A DNA stretch of 9,530 nt from positions 1 through 9,530 of the forward strand of contig CACYEE010000075.1 in assembly GCA_902773415.1 (NCBI GenBank), written 5' to 3'. A program made the position numbers and the translations under genes. Positions 1 through 5,603 of this stretch are shown piece by piece. The notes beneath the pieces are model-generated. The model was not told where the DNA came from. It saw nothing but the letters and a program-made list of their open reading frames with translations, and searched no databases. The stretch is from an uncultured Actinomyces sp. (GTDB taxonomy: Bacteria > Actinomycetota > Actinomycetes > Actinomycetales > Actinomycetaceae). How positions within the stretch are numbered: the stretch's first letter is position 1; the number at the start of each line of letters is the position of its first letter.

Positions 1-2
1 GC

Positions 3-752
3 ATCGAGACGAAGGGCGGCATCATGACGCCGCTCATCAAGCGCAACACGGCGATTCCGACGAAGCACTCGGAGGTGTTCTCCACCGCCGAGGACAACCA
101 GCCCTCCGTGTCGATCCAGGTGTTCCAGGGCGAGCGCGAGTTCACCCGCGACAACAAGCCGCTGGGCACATTCGACCTGTCCGGCATCGCCCCGGCTCCC
201 CGCGGCATCCCGCAGATCGAGGTGACCTTCGACATCGACGCCAACGGCATCGTCCACGTCTCCGCCCGCGACAAGGGCACCGGCAAGGAGCAGTCGATGA
301 CGATCACCGGCGGCTCGGCCCTGTCGAAGGAAGAGATCGACCGCATGGTCAAGGATGCCGAGGCGCACGCCGCCGAGGACGCCGCACGCAAGGAAGAGGC
401 CGAGACCCGCAACCAGGCCGAACAGCTTGCCTACCAGATCGACCAGCTCCTGAAGGACAACGCGGACAAGCTCACGGACGACGTCGCCGCTCCGGTGCGC
501 GAGGCTTCCGAGGCTGTCAAGGAAGCCCTCAAGGGCGAGGACATCGAGGCCGTCAAGGCCGCGGTGGAGGAACTCAACGAGAAGTCGCAGGCCATCGGCC
601 AGGCGCTCTACGCTTCCGCCCAGGCCGAGGCGCAGGCCGAGGCTGCAACGGCCGACGGCTTCACCGAGGCTGCGCAGGCCGGCATGGGCGACAACGCCTC
701 CGACGAGGATGTTGTCGACGCCGAGATCGTCGATGACGAGGACGACAAGTGA
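3..752 (+). CDS. dnaK: Chaperone protein DnaK (Hsp70), C-terminal part, 5' end outside window
   Basis: This is the 3' part of the Hsp70 chaperone gene. The frame is open from the first complete codon at position 3 and gives 249 residues. The visible protein starts in the substrate-binding beta-sandwich (IETKGGIMTPLIKRNT, then a stretch around STAEDNQPSVSIQVFQGERE) and includes the highly conserved PAPRGIPQIEVTFDIDANGI block. A charged alpha-helical lid follows from about nt 320 to 610. The tail is Ala/Gln/Glu-rich and ends in the acidic VVDAEIVDDEDDK typical of bacterial DnaK. The ATPase domain lies upstream of the window. DnaK binds exposed hydrophobic segments in an ATP-driven cycle with the DnaJ and GrpE encoded just downstream. 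In HspR-containing actinobacteria it also acts as corepressor of its own operon (family knowledge). No frameshift is visible. The TGA stop overlaps the grpE start. Confidence 0.98.
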   Translation: METKGGIMTPLIKRNTAIPTKHSEVFSTAEDNQPSVSIQVFQGEREFTRDNKPLGTFDLSGIAPAPRGIPQIEVTFDIDANGIVHVSARDKGTGKEQSMTITGGSALSKEEIDRMVKDAEAHAAEDAARKEEAETRNQAEQLAYQIDQLLKDNADKLTDDVAAPVREASEAVKEALKGEDIEAVKAAVEELNEKSQAIGQALYASAQAEAQAEAATADGFTEAAQAGMGDNASDEDVVDAEIVDDEDDK

Positions 753-1426
753 TGTCCGGGAGCATGGAGGATTTCGAGGGCGACGGCGCGTGGGCCGACC
801 CGGCCGGCATGGCCGGTCCGGCTGGCGCAGCCGAAGGCGCGGATGCGGGTCCGGGTGCGGGATCGGGCGACGCTGACGGCGACGCCGGCATCTTCGGGGC
901 CGACGGCGTGGCGGGGCCGGGCGAGGATTCGGCCGAAGCTCCGGTGCCGGAGGATGGCGGAGTTGCCGCCGATCCGCTGAGCGAAGCGATGGAGACGATC
1001 TCGAACCTTGAGGACGAGCTCGCGCGCGCCCGTGCGGACCTGTACAACCTGACCCAGGAGTACAACGGCTACGTCAAGCGCTCGAAGGCCGACGGCCTGG
1101 CCCGCTACGACGAGGGGCTTGCGAAGATGGCGGACGTGCTCCTGCCCGTCCTCGACGATATCCAGCTTGCCCGCGACCACGGGGACCTGACCGGCGTCGC
1201 CGGCCAGATTGCCGAAAAGCTCGAGCAGACCCTGGGAACGAACTTCAAGATCGAACGCTTCGGTGCCGAAGGCGACGCCTTCGACCCGAACGTCCACGAG
1301 GCGCTCATGCATTCGACCTCCCCCGAGGTCGAGGCCGAACAGGTCGCCACGCTCATCCAGCCGGGATACCGGATGGGCGACAAGCTCCTGCGGCCCGCCC
1401 GCGTGGGCGTGGTTTCCCCGGAGTGA
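752..1426 (+). CDS. grpE: Nucleotide exchange factor GrpE
   Basis: GrpE is the nucleotide-exchange cofactor that releases ADP from DnaK. I chose the ATG at 752, which overlaps the dnaK stop (TGATG) and indicates translational coupling; a weak GAGGA lies at 738-742. A GTG at 749 and an ATG at 764 are alternative starts that only change the disordered N terminus. The product is 224 residues. The first ~75 are Gly/Ala/Asp/Pro-rich and probably disordered. A coiled coil follows (about residues 75-115, SEAMETISNLEDELARARAD, then NLTQEYNGYVKR). The C-terminal beta domain carries the GrpE signature GDAFDPNVHEALMHS and the GYRMGDKLLRPARVGVV end. It is the second gene of the dnaK operon and is followed by an unusually long structured gap before dnaJ. 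Confidence 0.97.
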   Translation: MSGSMEDFEGDGAWADPAGMAGPAGAAEGADAGPGAGSGDADGDAGIFGADGVAGPGEDSAEAPVPEDGGVAADPLSEAMETISNLEDELARARADLYNLTQEYNGYVKRSKADGLARYDEGLAKMADVLLPVLDDIQLARDHGDLTGVAGQIAEKLEQTLGTNFKIERFGAEGDAFDPNVHEALMHSTSPEVEAEQVATLIQPGYRMGDKLLRPARVGVVSPE

Positions 1427-1436
1427 GCAACCAGGC

Positions 1437-1560
1437 GGCGGGCCCGGCACCGAGCCTGGCCCGCCGCTCCCGTTTGGGGACGGGCCCCAATCCGGAGGAT
1501 TCTCCCGTTCGGGGCCCGTCCCCAAACGGGAGGCCAGGCTCGCGCAACCCGCCCGGCACC
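1437..1560. repeat. Long near-perfect inverted repeat between grpE and dnaJ
   Basis: Inside the operon, arms 1467-1488 and 1511-1532 are perfect 22-base reverse complements. After a 6-base asymmetric bulge (CCGCCG, 1461-1466) a further perfect 9-bp pair follows, GAGCCTGGC (1452-1460) with GCCAGGCTC (1533-1541). A possible outer 6-bp pair joins 1437-1442 and 1548-1553. The 22-nt loop (1489-1510) contains a mini-hairpin, AATCC-GGA-GGATT. The structure is flanked by an exact 10-bp direct repeat, GCCCGGCACC, at 1442-1451 and 1551-1560. There is no T-run on either side, so it is not a classical intrinsic terminator. It could be an mRNA processing or stability element, a partial terminator that lowers dnaJ-hspR expression, or an inserted palindromic repeat element. 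Confidence 0.9.
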
Positions 1561-1652
1561 AAACCGCAACCGCCCGCCGCCACGACAACTTGCCTGACGC
1601 CAAACCGGCGTCGCACCACAACAGCCGCACCAGAACAACGGAGGTGAATCCG
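1561..1652 (+). promoter_or_regulatory. dnaJ leader: C-rich, G-poor stretch, small hairpin and strong ribosome binding site
   Basis: Bases 1561-1640 contain 36 C and 16 G by direct count, a C-over-G skew like that of Rho-loading sites. The only clear stem is GACGCC-AAACC-GGCGTC (1596-1612). A strong Shine-Dalgarno sequence, GGAGGTG at 1640-1646, lies 6 bases before the dnaJ ATG and fixes that start. I see no convincing promoter here, so dnaJ and hspR are most likely transcribed from the dnaK promoter through the hairpin at 1452-1541. A regulatory role for the C-rich stretch is inference; the ribosome binding site is clear. Confidence 0.55.
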
Positions 1653-2666
1653 ATGGCCGCAAGCCAGGACTGGATTTCCAAGGACTTCTACAAGACCCTC
1701 GGCGTGACGAAAAAGGCCACGGACGAGGAAATCAAGAAGGCCTACCGCAAGCTCGCGCGCCAGTACCACCCCGACCGCAATCCCGGCGACAAAGCCGCCG
1801 AGGAGAAGTTCAAGGCCGTGGCCGAAGCGTACGAGGTACTGTCCGACCCGTCGGACCGCAAGCAGTACGACCAGATTCGCATGTTCGGCAGAGGCGGGCC
1901 GCGCTTCACTTCCGGACCGGGCGGCGCGGGCGGCACGGCTGGCTTCGAGGACATCTTCGGAGGCCTGTTCAACGGGGGCCGCTCCGGCACCGGAACCGGC
2001 GGCGCGGGCGGCATCAACATCGACGACATCCTCGGCTCCTTCGGAACCGGCAGCGGGGCCGCCAGCGGTTTCAACTTCCCCTTCCCCGGCGGCGCGCAGG
2101 GCACGTCCAGGCGCAAGGGCGCCGACATCCGCCACAAGATTTCCATCCCGCTTCGCCAGGCAGCCACCGGCACGACGGTGAAGATCTCCACCACCGACGG
2201 GCGCAACGTGACGGCCCGGATTCCCGCAGGCGTGGGCGACGGCCAGAAGATCCGCATTGCCGGCAAGGGGGCCCCGGGCGTCGGCGGCGGCGAGGCGGGC
2301 GACATCATTCTCGAAGTGACCGTCGAAAAGCACCCCGTCTACGAACTCAAGGGCAAGGACCTCTACATCGACGTGCCCGTGTCCGTTGGCGAAGCCGCTC
2401 TCGGCGCGAAGGTGAAGGTGCCGCTGCTTGACGGCAAGGCCGTGAGCGTGAAGATCCCGGCCGGCTCCTCCACCGGCAAGGTGCTGCGCGTGCGCGGCAA
2501 GGGACTGGCCAAGGGCAAGATGGGCCACGGCGACCTGTACGTGCGCGTGCGCGTCGCGCTGCCGCCAGAGCTGTCCGACGAGGCGAAGAAGGCCGCCGAA
2601 CTGTTCGACAAGGCCAATTCCGAGTTCGACGTGCGCGACGAATTCGCCCGGATGGCGGCGAGCTGA
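1653..2666 (+). CDS. dnaJ: DnaJ-family co-chaperone without zinc finger (type II J protein)
   Basis: This J protein stimulates DnaK ATPase activity and delivers substrates. The ATG at 1653 is set by GGAGGTG at 1640-1646. The product is 337 residues. The N-terminal J domain (about 9-76) opens with DFYKTLGV and contains the catalytic HPD tripeptide at 39-41 (QYHPDRNPGD). A Gly/Phe-rich linker with IFGGLF and DDILGSFG covers about 79-150. Two C-terminal beta-sandwich domains follow (about 155-305; PAGVGDGQKIRIAGKG and PAGSSTGKVLRVRGKG), then a helical tail. The CxxCxGxG zinc-finger repeats of classical DnaJ are missing: the protein has no cysteine and passes directly from the G/F region into the first beta domain. 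This is CbpA-like architecture, seen in some actinobacterial dnaK-operon DnaJ1 proteins. Two bases separate its TGA from hspR. Confidence 0.96.
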   Translation: MAASQDWISKDFYKTLGVTKKATDEEIKKAYRKLARQYHPDRNPGDKAAEEKFKAVAEAYEVLSDPSDRKQYDQIRMFGRGGPRFTSGPGGAGGTAGFEDIFGGLFNGGRSGTGTGGAGGINIDDILGSFGTGSGAASGFNFPFPGGAQGTSRRKGADIRHKISIPLRQAATGTTVKISTTDGRNVTARIPAGVGDGQKIRIAGKGAPGVGGGEAGDIILEVTVEKHPVYELKGKDLYIDVPVSVGEAALGAKVKVPLLDGKAVSVKIPAGSSTGKVLRVRGKGLAKGKMGHGDLYVRVRVALPPELSDEAKKAAELFDKANSEFDVRDEFARMAAS

Positions 2667-2668
2667 CG

Positions 2669-3229
2669 GTGGCTGGCCAGGCGCGGCGCGAGGCTCCGCT
2701 GCTCACGGTGTCCGTGGCGGCCGAGCTCGCCGGCATCCACCCCCAGACGGTTCGCCAGTATGACAGGCTCGGTCTCGTCGTGGCGAAACGGACGCGCGGC
2801 GGAGGGCGGCGCTATTCGCTCGCCGACGTCGAACGCCTTCAGGAAATCCAGCGCCTGTCCCAGGAGGAAGGCGTTTCGCTCGCGGGAATCGCGAGAATCT
2901 TCGAGCTTCAGGACGAAGTGGAACGCCTGCGGGCCCAGGTGCGCCGCCTGCGCCGGCAGGTCGAAAAGCAGGGCGAGGAGCTCGCCGCCGAGGAGATGCG
3001 CCGCAACCGCGTGTTTGCGGCCGGAAGCGACGGGGATGTTCTCGTCGCTTCCGGCCGCCAGGACCTTCGCGAACAGCTGCGCGAGGCGCGCAGGCTTGCC
3101 GCCGAGAAAGCGCGACGCGAGGCGGCCGAGGATCGGGACGCGCGCTACGGCGTCGACCCCGACGAGGACGCCCCGATCGTTTCCCGGCGGGAAACCGGCA
3201 CCATCATCATCTGGCGTCCCAGCTACTGA
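2669..3229 (+). CDS. hspR: Heat-shock repressor HspR (MerR family)
   Basis: HspR is the transcriptional repressor of the dnaK regulon in actinobacteria. It binds HAIR inverted repeats and uses DnaK as corepressor (family knowledge). The start is the GTG at 2669, two bases after the dnaJ stop, with only a weak GGCGAG upstream, which fits translational coupling. The product is 186 residues. The MerR-type winged helix-turn-helix is at about 12-50 (TVSVAAELAGIHPQTVRQYDRLGL, wing GGGRRYS) and continues to about 80. A coiled-coil-like segment follows (80-110, DEVERLRAQVRRLRRQVEK), then a second charged helix (130-155). The C-terminal GTIIIWRPSY matches the hydrophobic-Trp-Arg/Lys-Pro tail typical of HspR. 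At 186 residues it is longer than the roughly 130-150 I recall for many HspR proteins, because of the middle charged region. No HAIR-like operator is visible in the window; it should lie upstream of dnaK. Confidence 0.93.
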   Translation: MAGQARREAPLLTVSVAAELAGIHPQTVRQYDRLGLVVAKRTRGGGRRYSLADVERLQEIQRLSQEEGVSLAGIARIFELQDEVERLRAQVRRLRRQVEKQGEELAAEEMRRNRVFAAGSDGDVLVASGRQDLREQLREARRLAAEKARREAAEDRDARYGVDPDEDAPIVSRRETGTIIIWRPSY

Positions 3230-3419
3230 CCTGCGAAACGGCAGGATTCGGCGTCATGCCTGACGGGAAACGCTCGCATGCGAAAGGGGCGGGCCGGGCG
3301 AAATGCGGGCACGTTCGGTCGCTCCGCTCCCCCGCGCCGCATCCTTGCTTCGGTTACGCGCGCAAGGATGCGGACCTTCCGCTCGTTGCCGTCCCCGAAT
3401 CTCAGCCGGCCCGCCCCTT
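3230..3419. terminator. Hairpin-rich terminator region between convergent hspR and galE
   Basis: The 209-bp convergent gap has no credible gene but several stems. CCTGC-GAAACG-GCAGG (3230-3245) directly follows the hspR stop. CGTCA-TGCC-TGACG lies at 3252-3265, and the palindrome TCGCATGCGA at 3274-3283. A perfect 14-bp outer stem joins AAGGGGCGGGCCGG (3284-3297) to CCGGCCCGCCCCTT (3406-3419). It encloses a perfect 12-bp stem, CCGCATCCTTGC (3337-3348) with GCAAGGATGCGG (3362-3373), around a 13-nt loop. There is no long T-run on either side. Because the stems are symmetric they can form in both transcripts, so bidirectional termination or 3'-end protection for hspR and galE is the likely role (inference). 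Confidence 0.65.
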
Positions 3420-3438
3420 CCATGAGGCACGGCATCGG

Positions 3439-4431
3439 TCAGTCGTCGAAGCCGTCCGGGTGGTTCTGGTGCCACACCCAGGCCGATTCGATGATCTTCT
3501 TGAGGTCGGCCTTCTGCGGATTCCAGCCGAGAACCTCGCGGGCCTTGTCCGAGGAAGCGATCAGCACTGCCGGATCGCCGGCGCGGCGTTCGGCCACCAC
3601 CGCCGGAATGTCGTGGCCCGTGACCTTGCGGGCAACCTCCACCACTTCGCGCACCGAGAAGCCGAGTCCGTTGCCGAGATTGAAGATGTCGGACGTGCCG
3701 CCCGCGGCCAGGTACTCGACGGCCTTCTCGTGGGCCTGCGCCAGATCGTCGACGTGGATGTAGTCGCGGATGCACGTGCCGTCGGCGGTGTCGTAGTCGT
3801 CGCCGAACATGTAGATCTGCTCGCGCTTGCCGAGCGGAACCTGAAGAATCAGCGGAATGAGGTGGGTTTCGGTGGCATGCGATTCGCCGATGCCGCCTCC
3901 TTCGGCCGCGCCGCACGCATTGAAGTAGCGCAGGGAGACGAAGCGGACGCCGTGGGCCACCGAGGCCCACTTGAACAGCTTCTCCATTGCGAGCTTCGTC
4001 TCGCCGTAGGGGTTGGTCGGGCTTGTCGGGTCGTCTTCGCGGATTGGAATCGACGTCGGTTCGCCGTAGGTGGCGGCGGTCGAGGAGAACACGATCTTGT
4101 CGATGCCGGCGTCGATCATGGCTTCCAGGAGCACGATTGCGCCGCCGACGTTGTTTTCGTAGTACTTGAGCGGCTTTTCCATCGACTCGCCCACGAGGGA
4201 CCAGGCGCAGAAGTGGATGACGGCCTCGATGTCCGGCTCGGCGGCGAATACGCGGTCGAGGAAGTCCCGGTCGCGCACGTCGCCTTCGTGGAAGGCTGCC
4301 TTCGGGTGAACCGCGGAGCGGTGGCCGGTGGCGAGGTTGTCGACAATGACGACGTCGTGGCCGTTCGCGATCATCTGGTGCGCGGTGTGCGAGCCGATGT
4401 AGCCGGCACCGCCGGCAATGAGTACCTTCAT
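3439..4431 (-). CDS. galE: UDP-glucose 4-epimerase GalE
   Basis: This NAD-dependent short-chain dehydrogenase interconverts UDP-glucose and UDP-galactose (Leloir pathway and glycan precursor supply). The start is the ATG at 4431, because MKVLIAGGAGYIG is the normal family N terminus and AAAGGA lies just upstream; the frame stays open to an ATG at 4503, but that extension does not look like the family. The product is 330 residues, close to the usual 330-340. The Rossmann dinucleotide motif GGAGYIG is at 7-13. The active site shows FSSTAATYG (Thr118 at the usual Ser position) and the catalytic YxxxK pair Tyr142/Lys146. SLRYFNACGA and the C-terminal ERRAGDP substrate-binding region are present. 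By alignment from memory, the position of E. coli Tyr299 is Leu290, so acetylated UDP-hexosamines might also fit (inference). It appears monocistronic, with its own promoter at 4481-4486. Confidence 0.95.
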   Translation of the reverse strand: MKVLIAGGAGYIGSHTAHQMIANGHDVVIVDNLATGHRSAVHPKAAFHEGDVRDRDFLDRVFAAEPDIEAVIHFCAWSLVGESMEKPLKYYENNVGGAIVLLEAMIDAGIDKIVFSSTAATYGEPTSIPIREDDPTSPTNPYGETKLAMEKLFKWASVAHGVRFVSLRYFNACGAAEGGGIGESHATETHLIPLILQVPLGKREQIYMFGDDYDTADGTCIRDYIHVDDLAQAHEKAVEYLAAGGTSDIFNLGNGLGFSVREVVEVARKVTGHDIPAVVAERRAGDPAVLIASSDKAREVLGWNPQKADLKKIIESAWVWHQNHPDGFDD

Positions 4432-4480
4432 GGGTGTCCTTTCGGGGTTGGCCTGTGCGGAACTTTTCTCGCTTCCTGCG

Positions 4481-4492
4481 ATTGTATTGCAT
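4481..4492 (-). promoter_or_regulatory. Predicted galE promoter (-10 box)
   Basis: Read on the minus strand, TACAAT occupies 4486-4481, a 5/6 match to the TATAAT -10 consensus, inside a short AT-richer patch 50 bases upstream of the galE ATG. The -35 region is weak (ATTCCT at 17-bp spacing). A start near 4474 would give a leader of about 43 nt that includes the AAAGGA ribosome binding site. Confidence 0.45.
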
Positions 4493-4566
4493 TGGGCGGG
4501 CATAGGAATTCAGGTTCCGCGGCTTTCGGTGTGCCGGTGGCGACGCCGCCGCGGGCCCGCCGTGCG

Positions 4567-4622
4567 AATCGGGGACGGGGGCGCTTTCGTTCATGTGGGC
4601 GAATCTTGCCCCGTCCCCGATT
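4567..4622. repeat. 14-bp inverted repeat with CCGTCCCC core, upstream of the TM2 gene
   Basis: AATCGGGGACGGGG (4567-4580) and CCCCGTCCCCGATT (4609-4622) are perfect reverse complements around a 28-nt loop. A short GTGCG direct repeat flanks it (4562-4566 and 4624-4628). It sits between the divergent promoters of galE and the TM2 gene, about 110 bp upstream of the predicted TM2 promoter, so it is not an obvious terminator for either gene. It shares its core with the repeats at 1467-1532 and 5321-5381. The rest of 4432-4858 contains only the two promoters and short GC palindromes such as GCGGGCCCGC; I see no gene there. Confidence 0.8.
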
Positions 4623-4734
4623 GGTGCGGGATTTCTGCGGGGTGGCCGGTTCCGAGGGTTGGGCGGACGGCCGCAGGCCGGGGCGACGCGCGCCTATTCC
4701 CGTGCCTGCGGTGGACCGCTCACCGTCGCCCGAA

Positions 4735-4763
4735 TGGAACCCGGTGGCCGCGCCGAGTAAAAT
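4735..4763 (+). promoter_or_regulatory. Predicted promoter of the TM2-domain gene
   Basis: TAAAAT at 4758-4763 is a good -10 box (5/6) in a GC-rich context. TGGAAC at 4735-4740 is a partial -35 (3/6) at 17-bp spacing. Transcription would begin near 4770, leaving a leader of about 90 nt with the AAGGAG ribosome binding site at 4844-4849. Confidence 0.45.
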
Positions 4764-4858
4764 GGAAGCGCGAAAACGGCACCACAGAGCGGATTTCCCG
4801 CAAAGCCGCGCCCGACATGCCCGCGTGCGGCAGAGGGTTTCGCAAGGAGACGGCAGGA

Positions 4859-5320
4859 ATGAACGCGAACGAGAATCCCTGGACCAACGGCGGACAGGCC
4901 CCTTCGTGGGCCCAGCCGTACGGTGCGCAGCCGGGAGGCCCGGCTGGAGGCGGCACGCCCGGTGCCGCGAACGGAGCGAACTGGCAGGCGCCCGGCGGCG
5001 GAGCAAATCCTGGCGGTGCCCGGATGCCGCAGTACGGGGCGCGGATGGGCGCCTACGGCAAGGCCCGTGCGGTGCAGGGCTTCAAGAGCCGTACGACGGC
5101 GGGCATTCTGGCGATTGTTCTGGGCGCTTTCGGAGTTCACAAGTTCTACATGGAGTATCCGCACGCCGGGCTGCTCATGGTGCTTCTGACGGTTCTGACC
5201 GGCGGCGCGCTCGGGCCGATCGTCCAGGCGGTCGGCATCGTCGAGGGAATCATCTATCTGACGATGCCGGAGGAGCGTTTCCAGGAAACCTACATTCGCC
5301 ACGAAAAGAAGTGGTTCTGA
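4859..5320 (+). CDS. TM2-domain membrane protein with Gly/Pro/Asn-rich N terminus
   Basis: This is a 153-residue small membrane protein. The ATG at 4859 has a strong AAGGAG (4844-4849) nine bases upstream; the frame is open further upstream but reads into galE antisense and is not gene-like. Residues 1-65 are Gly/Pro/Ala/Asn/Gln-rich and presumably disordered and cytoplasmic. From about 77 the TM2 domain begins: a first helix (TTAGILAIVLGAFGVHKFYM, about 79-98) carrying the hallmark G-x-F-G-x-H-K-F-Y, then a second hydrophobic stretch (about 104-137, ending VEGIIYLTM), and a charged C-terminal tail ending HEKKWF. TM2 proteins are common and most have no known function in bacteria. The gene stands alone, with its own promoter and a downstream stem at 5321-5381. 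Its neighbours do not indicate a role. Confidence 0.88.
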   Translation: MNANENPWTNGGQAPSWAQPYGAQPGGPAGGGTPGAANGANWQAPGGGANPGGARMPQYGARMGAYGKARAVQGFKSRTTAGILAIVLGAFGVHKFYMEYPHAGLLMVLLTVLTGGALGPIVQAVGIVEGIIYLTMPEERFQETYIRHEKKWF

Positions 5321-5381
5321 ACGAACCGGGGGCGGGGCGGATTTCGTCCGTTTGGGCAAAACGATCCCGTCCCCGGTTCGT
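5321..5381 (+). terminator. GC-rich stem-loop directly after the TM2 gene (probable terminator, repeat-family member)
   Basis: ACGAACCGGGGGCGGG (5321-5336), starting right after the TGA stop, pairs with CCCGTCCCCGGTTCGT (5366-5381) as a 16-bp stem with one G:U pair. The 29-nt loop holds a secondary hairpin, CGGA-TTTCG-TCCG (5338-5350). There is no T-run. The position fits 3'-end formation of the TM2 transcript. The right arm shares CCCGTCCCC with the repeats at 1467-1532 and 4567-4622. Confidence 0.7.
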
Positions 5382-5394
5382 GCGCGCTGGGGAC

Positions 5395-5434
5395 AGACGT
5401 TGGGCGGTCCTCCTAGGAGGACCGCCCAACGTCT
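5395..5434. repeat. Perfect 40-bp palindrome with no spacer
   Basis: Positions 5395-5414 and 5415-5434 are exact reverse complements of 20 bases each, with no unpaired centre (centre CCTCCT/AGGAGG; outer ends AGACGT and ACGTCT). It follows the TM2 terminator stem by 13 bases. Neither side has a T-run. In RNA it would form a hairpin of about 18 bp in either transcript. In DNA it could form a cruciform or be a dyad protein-binding site. It could serve as a bidirectional terminator for the convergent TM2 and treC transcripts, or end the candidate small RNA below. Confidence 0.92.
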
Positions 5435-5603
5435 CCCTGTATTGATCTGCCCAGTCAAGTTCCCTGCGGCGGGATGCTCGTTCTGTCGAGCTCGCGCTTT
5501 TGCCTGACCGCCATCATTGTATCTTGATTTGCGAAAAGAGTGCGGTCAAAGTCGCTAGGATCCTTGTCAGTAACGGTTCGCTCCCTCGCTACCAGCGGTT
5601 TTG
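5395..5603 (-). ncRNA. Candidate small RNA on the minus strand
   Basis: This is speculative. A good minus-strand promoter (5610-5638) points into about 170 bp without a credible gene that ends at the 40-bp palindrome. The predicted transcript, from about 5603 down to 5395, could form CGCT-ACC-AGCG (5587-5597), a 7-bp pair TGACCGC/GCGGTCA (5505-5511 with 5542-5548), and GCTCG-TTCTGT-CGAGC (5476-5491) before the palindrome hairpin. I do not recognise any known RNA family: SRP RNA, RNase P, tmRNA and tRNA signatures are absent. No start codon with a ribosome binding site and gene-like frame stands out. Confidence 0.25.

Noticed and set aside
1427..1652. HAIR operator (CTTGAGT-N7-ACTCAAG) for HspR
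   Set aside because: No paired half-sites are present here or in the other intergenic regions. Single CTTGAG matches lie within coding sequence without a partner.
608..2528. Long open frames on the minus strand across dnaK-grpE-dnaJ (608-1681, 1353-2528)
   Set aside because: They are antisense to clearly assigned chaperone genes, have low-complexity Arg/Ala/Gly-rich translations and no recognisable domain. High GC keeps such frames open.
4432..4503. Upstream ATG of galE giving a 24-residue N-terminal extension
   Set aside because: The extension does not look like the family, crosses the predicted -10 box and leader, and the ATG at 4431 has a proper ribosome binding site and the normal Rossmann N terminus.
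3256..5445. 729-codon plus-strand open frame opposite galE and across the TM2 gene
   Set aside because: It is the complement of galE codons and then reads out of frame through the TM2 gene and terminator stems. There is no family resemblance and no sensible ribosome binding site.
5564..5594. tRNA-like 3' end (GGTTCGCTCCC...CTACCA)
   Set aside because: The T-arm consensus and the matching acceptor, D and anticodon stems are missing upstream. It is not a tRNA or a convincing attachment site.
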